DNA of 64,000 nt from Prunella strophiata (Eukaryota > Chordata > Aves > Passeriformes > Prunellidae). Every line of letters begins with the position of its first letter. Position 1 is the first letter of the stretch. The notes under the pieces were generated by a model, which worked only from the letters and a program-made list of their open reading frames with translations, was not told the origin of the DNA and searched no databases. The stretch spans positions 12,175,848-12,239,847 of the forward strand of contig JAZBQD010000013.1 in the NCBI GenBank assembly GCA_036583965.1, written 5' to 3'. Positions 38,704 to 50,541 of the stretch are shown in pieces. A program made the translations under genes and the position numbers.

Positions 38704-38960
38704 TATTCCCATTGAATTTATAGGAGCAACTGTCTGGGAAAATGACTTTACCTCTGGCTCCTTCATAAATTTTTAATAGGGCAGAAATAGAACCAAAAGG
38801 GATTTAAAAAAAAAAAAAAAAAAGTGTTAGCGTCAAACTCTGGCTCTATTCATAATTAATTATACTTTCAGGGGGAGGGGGAAAAAAAGAGGAAACATAA
38901 TTACAAGCTTCTAGTGAGAACATTCATTATCATGCTAATGCAGAAATCAGCGCTGCTCTG
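38699..38960. promoter_or_regulatory. Candidate conserved non-coding element between homopolymers
   Basis: An AT-rich unique segment interrupted by A18 (38,806-38,823). It contains CATTGAATTTATAGG, TTCATAAATTTTTAATAGGG, TTCATAATTAATTATAC, CATAATTACAAGC and TTATCATGCTAATGC, a dense set of homeodomain/POU-type words. It ends at a (TG)12 repeat. No reading frame explains it. Confidence 0.35.
38806..38823. repeat. A18 homopolymer
   Basis: A run of 18 A about 110 bases downstream of the T28 run. Together the two runs could pair as an imperfect inverted repeat. Confidence 0.9.
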
Positions 38961-38982
38961 TGTGTGTGTGTGTGTGTGTGTG
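38959..38982. repeat. (TG)12 dinucleotide microsatellite
   Basis: Twelve uninterrupted TG units followed by AATCGCTCGG. Confidence 0.92.
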
Positions 38983-41900
38983 AATCGCTCGGCAGTGATC
39001 TGTGTCACTGCGGTTACCTCGCTGCTGCTCCGGATTGCAAAGTCAGAGTTAGAAACCAGGGGCTGAGGGATGGGGGTCAGGGTGGGACGGGCTGGTGCTG
39101 GGGCTTTGCCGGGTGTTTCTCTGCTCTGGCTCCTCCAGCATCCCCGGCCGAGGTGCTCATCAGTGAGTCCCACCCAGTGGGGTATTTTGGGCTGAAAAGC
39201 CATTCCAGGAGTGTGAGGAGGAGTTTCAGGAGTGAGGAGCAGCACACACCCGGGGAGGGAAGAACAAGCTGGGCTGGGGGAGGAAAGAGCCCAGAAGAGG
39301 TGGAAGTGGAGAAAAGCAAGGCAAGAGTTGAACTCTGTAGTACCTGACAGCTGCTGCATCTGCCATGCCAGGGAGGTTCTCACCTCACAAAGAGATCTGA
39401 GCACTCTTCCCAGGAGAAGAATTTGGGTTAACTGGGCTACAAAGCTATCCAGGGCAGGGTGGCCTGGCTGTTCCCAAATGCCAGGGGGGAAAGGGAGATT
39501 TCCCATAAAAGAAGGGGCTCATTTTAACCCCAGAGCACAGATATTACCAGCAATAGGTGGGTTTTTTCCCCTTTTCTACCCTTTTCCATTAGGCACAATC
39601 AGTGCCAGTGCTGAGGCTGGCATTGTGCCCCAGAACAGGACCTGAGTGCCCAGCTGCCCACAGCATCCTTGTGAAAAACTCTTGCAAACCAGAGAAAAAC
39701 ATCTTCCTCAGCATTCCAGCCCTGAACCAAGGGCTCTGGTGGTACCCAGAGGGGTCAGGCAAAGGGATGAGCCTGCTCTTGTGGGATACTTGAAGCTCCA
39801 GCTGAGATCAAGGAGGAAAAACCACAGCCTTGGATCCACGGCCTGAACATCACATTCAGTCCCAGACATGTTTATAGACATGAATTATCTAAATTATATT
39901 AAACCTAAGTTCAGGCATCTGCACAATCTGAGCATTTCTGGGGAATAATTAAATGGATTTCCCATTATTTCTCGAGCTGCCAAGTGAATGTCCTACTTTC
40001 ATAAGTCAGAGCACTGCATTTCCCCAGCAATAAATCCTCCAGCAGACTGCAGGAAGCAGAGCCTGGCAGGCAGAGCAGAGCCAGGGGAGGAGGAGGCAGT
40101 GGGGGGACACCCAGCCCTCCTGGGTGCCCTGAAAATCTTGGAGAAAAGAGCTCCAGGGGCAGTGCCATGGTGTGCTCTGCATGGGGAGAGGGCAGCAGTG
40201 GGCAGGGAAGGACCTGGGGAGGAGCAGCCAGTGTTCCAAAGAGGGATTAAAGAGGGGAAGAGGTGGAGCCAAGTGTTGGTGCTGTGCCATCCCTGATTCA
40301 GGAATCCTCTGCTGGGAGGAGAAGGACGGTGATGATTAAAGCAGGAACTCTGCTTCCCTTCCTCAAGTGGGAAAATCAGCTCTTGTAGGAAACTGGAGGG
40401 AGGAAAGACACAGCCAGGGATGAATAATGTTGTGGGGTTTAATGTGTCCCTGCAAATTGTGCCTGAAATTTCCTCCTGTGCAGGATGGAAAACCCTCCTG
40501 GGCACTGGCCAGGATCTGGGCTGTCTGCTGAGCATCACAGGTCCACTTTGCAGTGATGCTTCTGGAGAGCTGCCAAAAAGGGATAACAGAAACCTTGTGG
40601 CTGCTGTCTTGTGCCTCCATCCAGAGGACAGCAAGGGGGAATCTCTGTCCTAAAAAAGAACGGGAGCTCTGTCACCCACAAACACCTCAGTGTCCCCAGC
40701 AAAGGAGCAGTCCAACACCTTCAAAATGTACCAATTTTTCTTGGCACAAAAGCAGCTGCTGGCACACTGGGATGAGCACATTAAATTTAAGTGTGAAGGC
40801 ATTAAAAAAACCCGAGAATTGTTTGCACAAAAAGCCACCATTACCCAGGCACGACAGAAGTTCCCCTATCCAAGGATGCTCCACGAGCAGCACCAGGACC
40901 CTGCTGTCAGTGTGGAGGTTGGGGAAAGTCAGTTCCTGGAGTCCTAAGGATAAATCAGATATTTTTTATATTTTTTTTTCCCCCAGAGGTGGGCTGTGTG
41001 CAACATCTGTGAGCCATTCCCTTTCCCATGTGCTCAGGCTCTGGTGAGGGGCTGCTCTGGCCTCACTGCAGCTCCAGCTGTGCTAATTCCAACATTCACA
41101 TTTGCCTGCAAAGCTCCCTGAGCCACACCAGCCCTGGACAAATGGACCAGGGGGTGTTTTCAGCCAGTGACAGAGCTCAGGGCTATTTGGGAACCTGGAG
41201 CACAATTGCTCTGCAGAGTCTGCCAGCTGCTCTAAAAATATCCACCCCACCTCAGCAGCCAACACTGCCCTCCTCATCCAGAAATGAGATTTGGAGGTGG
41301 AGGCTGAGAGCAGCACCTGGGTGCTGTGGCCTCAAAAAAAAAGCAATTACAAGGAAAATAAAGGGGGGAAAGCACAATTTGGCCATCCCCATGGCACTGA
41401 GCAGGTGGTGATGTGCTCAGTGTGGAGCACTGGCTGGAGCTTGTGTTGCTGGGTCCTGAGGATGGGGGTCAGAACAGCTCCAGTGTGTCCCCAGCCCCTG
41501 CTCTCCCTGTTGGAGCACTTTCCCAAGCCATTAAACAGAGCACAGGTTTTATCTGAGGGTCTCAAATGAGTTCTCACACAAGGGAGAGACCAGCCTGCCA
41601 TGCCCCCTCCCAGAAAGCCCTTCCTGATAAAAGGGCCTCACTGTTCCTGCAGATGATGAAATGATGAAACCGGAGCCAAATCCCCTGAAAGGAAACAGAT
41701 GACCTCCTCTGCTGGGAACTGCTCTGGTCCCTCCATTAACTTGATCATGGCCAGAGTGCTGCCAGAGGAAAAGCAGTGAGAACATCCCTGGCCCTGTCAG
41801 AGGTGGGAGGGAGGCACGTCCCCCTGATGAGGCACCTCACTGGGGCTAACAGGGCTCCTGCTGCCCATGGGACCCCCTGTCTGCCCCATTTTGCAGGTGA

Positions 41901-42345
41901 TATTTGGTCTCTGCCAGGGCAGGGTGATGTCTAAGCCCTCAGCAGCCCTGGGTGCTGGTAGGAGCCATGGTTTTATTCAGAAAGGTCACACTGAGCATTG
42001 TCCCCATCAACCAAAATGCAGAATTTGGCATCTAAAGACCCATGTAAGTGGAGCCATGTTTTAACAGCCCAGGCCACAGTTCAAGGTTTTTTTGCTGTTT
42101 ATAACCAACCAATGGGAAAATAAAACAAGATAGTGCATGCCCGTCATGAAGATGTTTTATGGTAAAAAAAAGGAGCCCTAAAGCTTTTCCCAAAAGTCTC
42201 CCTGATGGAATTTGGGAACAGCCAGCCAGGGACAGCCCAGCTGTGCCAGGGGACCTGTGTTTGCTGAGCATCCCCATCCTCCACCCTCCAGGCAGAGGCA
42301 GTGGGAGCTGTTAACTCTCCACTGAGAAAACCTGTGCTGTGAGAA
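38983..42345. other. Unique non-coding sequence, no secure gene
   Basis: No exon is secure. An 85-codon plus-strand frame at 40,690-40,947 and a splice-like segment at 40,987-41,043 are described under the findings. CCCATTTTGCAGGTGA at 41,884-41,899 faintly resembles a MIR fragment but is too short to call. Minus-strand frames of 201 and 211 codons (38,901-39,506; 39,999-40,634) have no domain. Confidence 0.5.
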
Positions 42346-42349
42346 ATGG

Positions 42350-42406
42350 TGCTGTTGGAAACAGATGATCTTTAAGGTCCCTTCTAAGCCAAGTCATTCT
42401 ATGATA
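42350..42406 (+). mobile_element. CR1 LINE 3' terminal fragment
   Basis: GGAAACAGATGATCTTTAAG, then GTCCCTTCTAAGCC and the terminal ATTCTATGATA match the extreme 3' end of avian CR1, which ends in ATTCTATGA-type repeats. The orientation is plus. Only about 57 bases remain. Confidence 0.8.
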
Positions 42407-42755
42407 ATCCCAGAAATTCTGGCTGATGGTGTTTTTTCCTGGGAGTGGTGGCTGGCAGTGCAAGGATGCCCTGCCCACACCGTGGGCAACTATCTGCCCC
42501 AGCCCAACCTCCCCGTGCCCAGGGCAGGGCAAACTCCTCCTTTCCCTCGTGCCACTTTCTCCATCTGTATCAAACAGCAGAGCTATGAATATTCAAAGAG
42601 ACAAATGTGTTAAAAATCAGTGACATTTTCAGGATTGGCTCGTGCTAGCCAGAGAACTGTCATTCACAGTAATTACAAATAAAATCCACAGCCCTTCACA
42701 GATGACAACAAATCCAAATGGCCTTTTTGCACAGTGAAAATATTAGCCTTAACAC

Positions 42756-42774
42756 TTTTTTTTTTTTTTTTTTT
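42756..42774. repeat. T19 homopolymer
   Basis: A run of 19 T on the plus strand, in AT-rich DNA beginning at about 42,560. Confidence 0.9.
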
Positions 42775-42959
42775 AAATCTCTTCCAACCAGTTGCTGCTT
42801 TCACAGGCACCTCTGAGAGAGCTGATTTTGGGAAAACTTTTCCTGTCTCAGTGGTGTTTGCTGCCTTGCACAGAAAGCAAAGAGCACTTTTTTCTCCCCC
42901 TCCCTCTTGTTTGAGAGTTTTCTTGGTAGGGATGGAACCATGAAACAGAAGGCTGCCTA

Positions 42960-43380
42960 AATGAAATTATTAACCCAGAGAAACCACTAAAGGAACTTGA
43001 TTAATTTGCCAAGTAACAGAGCCTGGTTTGTTCTTTTAGGCAACACATCTTAAAGTAATTGAATCACCCCCTGAAAAAAAAAACCAGTGGATGATTGAGC
43101 CCTGAGGTATGCTCGTTCACTATCCTTAATAAATCTCTCTTTATGAAGGAGGTAGTATGCTTTTCTCATCAGAAACCTGTTAATTTTTTTCTCCTTTAAG
43201 TAATTGAATACAAAGTTCAGAATCTATCTGCAGCATCCTTCAAGAGGAAAAAAAAAATATCAAAGGTTTATCTCCTGCCTCATCTCAGCAAGTTAATTAT
43301 GCTCTCATAATTGAGTTAAACCAGCAGGTTATTAAAAATACCACAGGATATTTTTAATTTTTTTTAATGAGATATCATGA
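42960..43380. promoter_or_regulatory. Candidate conserved non-coding element
   Basis: About 420 AT-rich bases with TTAATTTGCC, AAGTAATTGAATC, AAGTAATTGAATAC, AAGTTAATTATGC and CTCATAATTGAG. The word AAGTAATTGAAT occurs twice about 135 bases apart. Non-repetitive otherwise, no coding frame, and directly followed by unique sequence before a CR1 fragment. Regulatory function is inferred from motif density. Confidence 0.35.
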
Positions 43381-43625
43381 ACCCCAAATCTTTAGCAGAA
43401 CCAAGTCTCCCAAGACCTGCACTGTGCCCTGCATGCTGCAGGAGGATGCCCAAGATGGAACCATGCAACCCCACTCCAGCTAAGAAAAGTGACTGAGGTG
43501 GTTTTAGCCTCTTTTTTTGGGAGCAGGAGGGTGTGCCCATCCCCAGCTGTGGTACCTCAGCCAGAGCTGCAGAGCCACTGGCACATCCATGGCCTGAGGA
43601 CAATGGTGCATCTCCCCTGCATCTC

Positions 43626-43945
43626 CAAGCACCCTATCCAACCTGGCCTTGGGCATTTCCAGGGATCCAGGGGCAGCCACAGCTTCTCTGGACACTCAGC
43701 ACCCTCTGAGTAAAGAATTTCTTCCCAATGTCTAATCCTACCCTGCCCCTCTTTCAGTGTGAAGCCATTCCCCCCTGTCCTGGCACTCCATCTCCTTGCC
43801 CCAAGTCCCTCTCCAGCTCTCTTGGAGCCTCTTTAGGCCCTGGAAGGGCCTTTAAGTTCTCCATGAAGTCTTCTCCAGGCTGAACAACCCCAACTCTCCC
43901 AGCCTGTCCTCACAGGAGAGGAGTTGCAGCATCTTTGGTGATCAT
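43626..43945 (-). mobile_element. CR1 LINE 3' fragment, about 320 bp
   Basis: Plus-strand words in order, TATCCAACCTGGCCTTGGGC, AGTAAAGAATTTCTTCCCAA, CCCCTCTTTCAGTGTGAAGC, AAGTCCCTCTCCAGCTCTC and CCAGGCTGAACAACCCCAAC, are the reverse complement of the well-known avian CR1 3' untranslated and distal ORF2 region. The element is on the minus strand. It lacks the terminal ATTCTATGA repeat and everything upstream of about 43,945, so it is a truncated, inactive copy. No reverse-transcriptase motif is present. Confidence 0.95.
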
Positions 43946-44420
43946 GACTGAGACATCTTTGAGTATTCCCCAAGAAACCTGAGCTGAGCTTTGTTATGCC
44001 CTGGGGTGGAGGAGGAGCCCCCAAGCCCCACCACGATGCTCGATGCTCGTGGTGCTTCCATGTCTCTAATCAACATTTCACTTCAAATATTACCCATTCA
44101 ACTAATTCTACTAATTCTAGGGAACTGCAGAAATAATTGCTATTTTCCAATAGACACAGGACTGCCTCTCGAGACAGAAAAAAAAAAATAAGGAAAAAAA
44201 AATTCACTGAAGCACTGTTTAAGGGAAGTCAAAATAAGCTATTTCCATCTCCTCATTTGCAATTAACTTCAGAGCATAACACAGTGGGAGGTGGTTCATG
44301 GGAAAAGTACAACTCTGTTGTAATCCCCCCTCCTTCTGAGCACAGAGATCAGCAGGGATGGGTGCACCCTGCCAGGTGGCAGTCACCCTGTCCCCTCTGG
44401 GCTGCCTGCCACCAGGGAGA

Positions 44421-44494
44421 GCTGCCACCCCGTGTCCCTGCCCTGCTGCCACCCCGTGTCCCTGCCCTGCTGCCACCCCGTGTCCCTGCCCTGC
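44421..44494. repeat. 24-bp tandem repeat, three copies
   Basis: The unit beginning GCTGCCACCCCGTGTCCCTG and ending CCCT occurs three times in a row at 44,421, 44,445 and 44,469, without differences between copies. It is a young, short minisatellite. Confidence 0.9.
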
Positions 44495-45155
44495 TGGGCT
44501 GGCACAGTGGCTGGGCTTTGCCCAGCTGTGTGTTGTCACCCCTGGCACCATCGTGGTCCTGTGTGAGATGCTGCATTTCCACCTTCATCTCCATCCCTAC
44601 CTGAATGCAGATCCCACACCACAGCTCCCAGGAGACAAAGCAGAGGGGGAAAAAGGGATAACAGCCTGGAAGAGCAAGCTTCTTCCTGGGAAAAACAGGA
44701 GTTGGGTTAGGAGTTGGCAGAGTGAGCACAGAGTGGGGTGGCAGAATGGAGCTACTCTCCTCTCACTGAAAGAAGAGCTGGCTGTTACCATAATTTACTT
44801 TTTTTTTTTTTTAATGCAAAAAAAGAATTAAATCATGATTTTTCTGTAGCAATGTCCTTCTCTACACTACTGCTGCAAGAAGGGGTGGCCAGCAGTCGTC
44901 CCTCCCTGGAGAGCTCTGGGTACTCCTTGTAGAAATGTCCCAGCAGGACTTTGCTCAGTGGGACATTTTGTCCCCACTCTGCCTTGCATCAGCCCTGCCT
45001 CACCTCAAAACACCTCTCTGCCTATGGGAGTTTCAGCCACATTCCCAAACAACCCAGGCCAAGCAATGGTTTGGGAGCTCTTTTGAAGGATCCAGTTCCC
45101 CTGCACTGTCTGGCAGGGCTGGGAGCTTTCCCCTGCTCTCCATGCAAATGTTCCC

Positions 45156-45176
45156 AGGAGGAGGAGGAGGAGGAGG
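45156..45176. repeat. (AGG)7 trinucleotide tract
   Basis: About 21 bases of AGG/GGA repeats in GC-rich unique DNA. Confidence 0.85.
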
Positions 45177-47760
45177 CTCAGACCCAGCCATGCCCTGCCA
45201 GTGTGTGCCCAGGGCACAGAATCCAGACTGCCAGGAGCTGGCCATCCTGTGCCTCTGGTGACTTTTGCCTCGTGGGCTGATTGCAAACCAGGCAGAGCAC
45301 AGTGAGCAGCACGAGGCTGGAGCTGCTGCCAGAGCTGTGCCCTGAACCCCAGCCCTGCTGCAATCCAGAGCAGAATCCTGCAGGCTCCATCCTCAGACCC
45401 CTCCAGGGACCTTTGCTGGTGAGGAGGGTGCTCTGTCCTCCAGCAAGCACTTCCCATCCTCTGCCCTCCAGCATCACCAGCACCACTGCCGAGGCAGCCT
45501 GCTGATTGTGCATTAAATATTCACCTACATGATCCTTCCTTTGAAGAATTCTCCTTTTAACTGTTCTATTTTCATCACTGTCCTCATCTCTCCGTAACGC
45601 TCCATCTTCTGCTTAAGTGTCATCTTCAGATTTTGTTCCCAATTAATATTTCTATGGCAACTGCATTTAATTTTGAAGTGGTAGCACTCACTCTGCATAG
45701 GAACCAGAGCCTCCTCCTTGCCTCAGAGCTGTGCCTGTGGTGGACATTTGTGCTGTTGTGTTTGCTTCCAAAAGCCATGGCTCTCTGGAGACTCTACATC
45801 CAGCCTCAGTGCCCCTGCCTTGCCCTCTTAGTGCCAGTCTGAGCACAGCCAGTAGGCTGTTCCAGGCAAAACTGGGCTCAGATTGTTCCATCAGCTGGGG
45901 ATCCCTTATCACCAAGGGCCTGTATTTGCTACAGCCCAGGGTAAAGCAGGTATTTGGGGAACACAGGAACTGCACCCAGGGTCCCCAGGCAGGACAGAAC
46001 ACACTGTGAAGCAAGAAGGGGTTGGGAATGCAGGAGGTGGCAGAAGGGATTGCTGTGTTTGGAAGCCCAGCCTTCACCCCATGTCCAGCTCCAGATGGTG
46101 AGCAGAGCTGGGGGCAGAGTTTTGCCCCTGAGCTGTGAACCCAGTGATGGGGTGCAGACACATACCTGGTTCCAGGCACTCCCCAAAGTGATGGGGAAGG
46201 CACCCACTCGTGTCCACATGTGGTTTATCTCCTCATTCAGCAAGGTAGAACCAATCCTTGAGGTGGAAACCATCCATGAACATGGCCAGCAGCACAGGAT
46301 GGGGACATCCCCAGCTCAGTGCCACTGAGTGCACCACAAGAGCCCTCCTGTGGGCTCTGCACTGGTGAGGAAAAAAAGGGCACAGAGTGGTTAAACTAAG
46401 CCTGGGTGAGGGCCTGGAATGAGAAGTATTTGTGTGCTGGTTTCCCTGCCATGGCAGCCTCTGGCCTGGCTGAAACCTTGCAGGCATCTCTGGAATGACA
46501 GAAATGCTGAACGTCCTGTTAGCTGTTCTGCAGCCTCAGCACAGCTCGGCTGCTTTGTGCACAGCAACCTGGCCCGGGTGGCCCCAGGGGCTGGCAGCCT
46601 GACAGATGGAACTGCTGCTGGGCTGCTGCATGTACCACACAGGAGTTGGGGGATTAACTGCATAAATCCACCTTCTGAATGATTTTGTTCCCAGCCAACA
46701 TCCCTGCTGCCACCCTTGCCCTCCCGGGCACTGTGGAAGCATCTCCTCTTCATGCAGGGTGACAAAACAGTGCCCAGAGGTTCCCCTGTCACATGGTGGC
46801 TTGGTTCCCCTGGCTGTGTGTGAAGGCTCTTTCCCACTGCAGCCTGGGGCACCCCTGTAGTTGCATTACCCCTGGCATTGCATATTTCCACACTTCTTTC
46901 TTACCAAAACGTCTCAGACACCCCCCAGGGGACATTCTGGGGGTTTGGGCCCTGTGTTTAAAGTTGGCATCTGGCTTTCTAAACCCAGACTCCATTCCCT
47001 GCAAAGTGCCCAGCTGAATTCCTGCCCCCACCCAGAGACTGGCATGCAGCTGGGGTGCCCTCCTGCCTGCTGTGCCCACTGTGCCACTGCCACCCAGTAA
47101 AGTGCCACCAGCAGAACAAGTGCACTCACCATAGGTTTGGTTTTCTGAGAGCTCCCAGACAAGCTCTGCTCACAAGATCTACACTATTCCTCATTCTAAT
47201 GAGGGAACCACAGAAAAATGTAATTTTGGAAGCTGAGTAACTTAACTCCCTGCAGCTGTGCCTTGGGCTGGGCTCCAGCTGCCTGGTATCCAGCCCTCAG
47301 GGCTCCTCCACGCTCACACAAGCACCAGATTCCTCCCAAAACTCCCTTCCCGGGATGGGCAGTTCCCGTGGATGAAATCTGGGACTCGGGTTTCTTTCCT
47401 CGGCCAGCTGGGCTGCCCCGTGGTGGCACGAACGCGTTTTCTCAGGGAGCTCCCCATGGGGAGGATGCTCTGAGCACTGCCCTTCCCCAAGGATGCTGCT
47501 CCCAGCTGAGCCGGGCAGGATCTCATTCCCCACCCCTGCTTCAGCTCTGGGCTTTTCCCCACCCAGCCCTGCCCCAGCAGGCAGAGAGAGCTCTCTCAAA
47601 GCCCAGCTGTTGGATCTGAGCTCAGCCCTGCTTTGAAATAATGACACACCGGCATCCTACCCCAAACAACCTCTGCCGCTCTCTGTGTGCCCTGGGGACA
47701 GCAGGACACGCTGACACAGCCTGGGGCACGGTGACAGGCCAGGGACAGCAGCTGGAGAGG

Positions 47761-47805
47761 GCAGGGCAGGGCAGGGCAGGGCAGGGCAGGGCAGGGCAGG
47801 GCAGG
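47761..47805. repeat. (GCAGG)9 pentanucleotide repeat
   Basis: Nine uninterrupted GCAGG units. A shorter complementary CCTGC repeat lies at about 47,869-47,887, so the two could pair as a hairpin with a loop of about 64 bases. The minus strand is correspondingly C-rich. Confidence 0.93.
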
Positions 47806-48078
47806 CTGTCCCCCCTCTCATACCCCAGTGAAAGCGGCAGCTGTCCCTGCAGCTCGGCACTGAGGGGTGCCCTGCCCTGCCCTGCCCAGGCTCCCGGAGC
47901 CACAGGGCAGCCCTGGGCTCGGGGAAGGCTCTGAGCACCTTTCTGCTGCCGGGCAGGCTGGTGGCAGCACATGTCCCATGCCCGGGTGGCAGCCGTGCCA
48001 CAGCGCCCTTGTCCTTGTGAGCTGGAAGGGACTGCTCATCCAGCGAGCTGGGCTGGGAGCTCAGCGGGTACCGACAGC

Positions 48079-50293
48079 CAGTGACACCTTTAGACACCCA
48101 GTGTCACCATTGAACACCCAGTGTCACCCTTAAACGCGCCAGTGTCATCCCTAAAAATGTCACCCTTAAACGCCCAGTGTCACCTTTACACACCCAGTGT
48201 CACCCTTAAAATGTCACCCTTAAACGCCCAGTGTCACCTTTACACACGCAGTGTCACCTTTACACACCCAGTGTCACCCTTAAACACCCAGTGTCACCTT
48301 TACACACCCAGTGTCACCCTTAAACACCCAGTGTCACCCCCAAACACCCAGTGTCACCATTGAACACCCAGTGTCACCCTTAAACACCCAGTGTCATCCC
48401 TAAAATGTCACCATTAAACACCCAGTGTCACCCTTAAAATGTCACCTTTAAAAGCCCAGTGTCACCCTTAAACGCCCAGTGTCACCCTTAAAATGTCACC
48501 CTTAAACGCCCAGTGTCACCTTTACACACGCAGTGTCACCTTTACACACCCAGTGTCACCCTTAAAATGTCACCCTTAAACACCCAGTGTCACCCTTAAA
48601 CACCCAGTGTCACCCTTAAACACCCAGTGTCACCCTTAAACGCCCAGTGTCACCCTTAAATATCCAATATCACCCTTAAACGCCCAGTGTCACCTTTACA
48701 CACGCAGTGTCACCTTTACACACGCAGTGTCACCTTTACACACCCAGTGTCACCTTTACACACGCAGTGTCACCTTTACACACGCAGTGTCACCTTTACA
48801 CACGCAGTGTCACCTTTACACACCCAGTGTCACCCTTAAAATGTCACCCTTAAAATGTCACCCTTAAACACCCAGTGTCACCCTTAAACACCCAGTGTCA
48901 CCCCCAAACACCCAGTGTCACCCTTAAACACCCAGTGTCACCTTTACACACGCAGTGTCACCTTTACACACGCAGTGTCACCTTTACACACCCAGTGTCA
49001 CCTTTACACACGCAGTGTCACCTTTACACACCCAGTGTCACCCTTAAAATGTCACCCTTAAACGCCCAGTGTCACCCTTAAACGCCCAGTGTCACCCTTA
49101 AACACCCAGTGTCACCTTTACACACCCAGTGTCACCCTTAAACGCCCAGTGTCACCTTTACACACCCAGTGTCACCCTTAAAATGTCACCCTTAAACGCC
49201 CAGTGTCACCCTTAAACACCCAGTGTCACCTTTACACACGCAGTGTCACCTTTACACACGCAGTGTCACCTTTACACACGCAGTGTCACCTTTACACACG
49301 CAGTGTCACCTTTACACACCCAGTGTCACCTTTACACACGCAGTGTCACCTTTACACACGCAGTGTCACCTTTACACACGCAGTGTCACCTTTACACACC
49401 CAGTGTCACCTTTACACACCCAGTGTCACCCTTAAAATGTCACCCTTAAACACCCAGTGTCACCTTTACACACGCAGTGTCACCTTTACACACGCAGTGT
49501 CACCTTTACACACCCAGTGTCACCTTTACACACGCAGTGTCACCTTTACACACGCAGTGTCACCTTTACACACCCAGTGTCACCTTTACACACCCAGTGT
49601 CACCTTTAAACACCCAGTGTCACCCTTAAACACCCAATGTCATCCCTAAAATGTCACCATTAACAATGTCACCCTTAAAATGTCACCTTTAAACACCGTG
49701 TCACCCTTAAATATCCAATATCACCCTTAAACGCCCAGTGTCACCCTTAAATATCCAATATCACCTTTAAACACCCAGTGTCACCCTTAAATATCCAATA
49801 TCACCCTTAAACACCCAGTGACACCCTTAAATATCCAATATCACCCTTAAACGCCCATTGTCACCCTTAAAATGTCACCCTTAAACGCCCAGTGTCACCC
49901 TTAAACACCCAATGTCATCCCTAAAATGTCACCCTTAAACACCCAGTGTCACCCTTAAACACCCAGTGTCACCCTTAAATATCCAATATCACCCTTAAAC
50001 ACCCAGTGTCACCCTTAAAATGTCACCCCCAAACACCCAGTGTCACCCCTAAACACCCAATATCACCCTTAAACACCCAGTGTCACCCCCAAACACCCAG
50101 TGTCACCTTTACACACGCAGTGTCACCCCCAAACACCCAGTGTCACCTTTACACACGCAGTGTCACCTTTACACACCCAGTGTCACCCCCAAACGCCCAG
50201 TGTCACCTTTACACACCCAGTGTCACCCCCAAACACCCAGTGTCACCTTTACACACGCAGTGTCACCTTTACACACCCAGTGTCACCCCCAAA
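48079..50293. repeat. 2.2 kb minisatellite with a 20-bp unit
   Basis: The main unit is CACCCAGTGTCACCCTTAAA. Frequent variants are CACGCAGTGTCACCTTTACA and the mixed form CACCCAGTGTCACCTTTACA. A 14-bp deleted form (ATGTCACCCTTAAA) recurs throughout, and a diverged form with TATCCAATATCACC appears mostly at 48,660 and 49,700-50,000. Variants cluster: CTTTACA forms dominate 48,690-49,620 and CCCCAAA forms dominate the right end after 50,020. Length 2,215 bp gives about 110 units. Because 20 is not a multiple of three, long frames survive only where CTTTACA units avoid the TAA stop. No coding role is supported. Confidence 0.97.
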
Positions 50294-50487
50294 GGCGGGC
50301 ACCATCCTCCCCCGGAGGTCAGAGCTCGCTCGGTGCTGCCCTGCAGGGTTTGTGCCTTTTCCCAGTGGGATCCATCCCTTCCCCACGCACCCATGCCCTG
50401 ACAGCTCTGCCCCGGCCCGAGTGCTGCTCCCCACCCAGCAGGGCTGGGGTTTCACCTCCCGTGGGTTTATCAGGGCTGAGCCACAGG

Positions 50488-50541
50488 AAACCCACTTTAA
50501 AACCCACTTAAAAACCCACTTAAAACCCCACTTAAAACCCA
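50488..50541. repeat. 12-bp tandem repeat, about 4.5 copies
   Basis: Imperfect copies of AACCCACTTAAA. It lies between the 20-bp and 18-bp arrays and shares the CTTAAA...CCCA word order with the 20-bp unit, so it could be a degenerate offshoot. Confidence 0.85.

Larger units (their letters stand above)
43946..47755. other. Unique non-coding sequence, no gene seen
   Basis: Contains a three-copy 24-bp repeat (44,421-44,494), T14 at 44,799-44,812, an (AGG)7-type tract at 45,156-45,176 and an AT-rich patch at 45,500-45,690 with TTCCCAATTAATATTTC. Open frames up to 171 codons have no recognised domain and sit in GC-rich DNA. Confidence 0.55.

Noticed and set aside
41880..41905. MIR fragment at CCCATTTTGCAGGTGA
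   Set aside because: Only about 16 bases match and the flanks do not continue the alignment.
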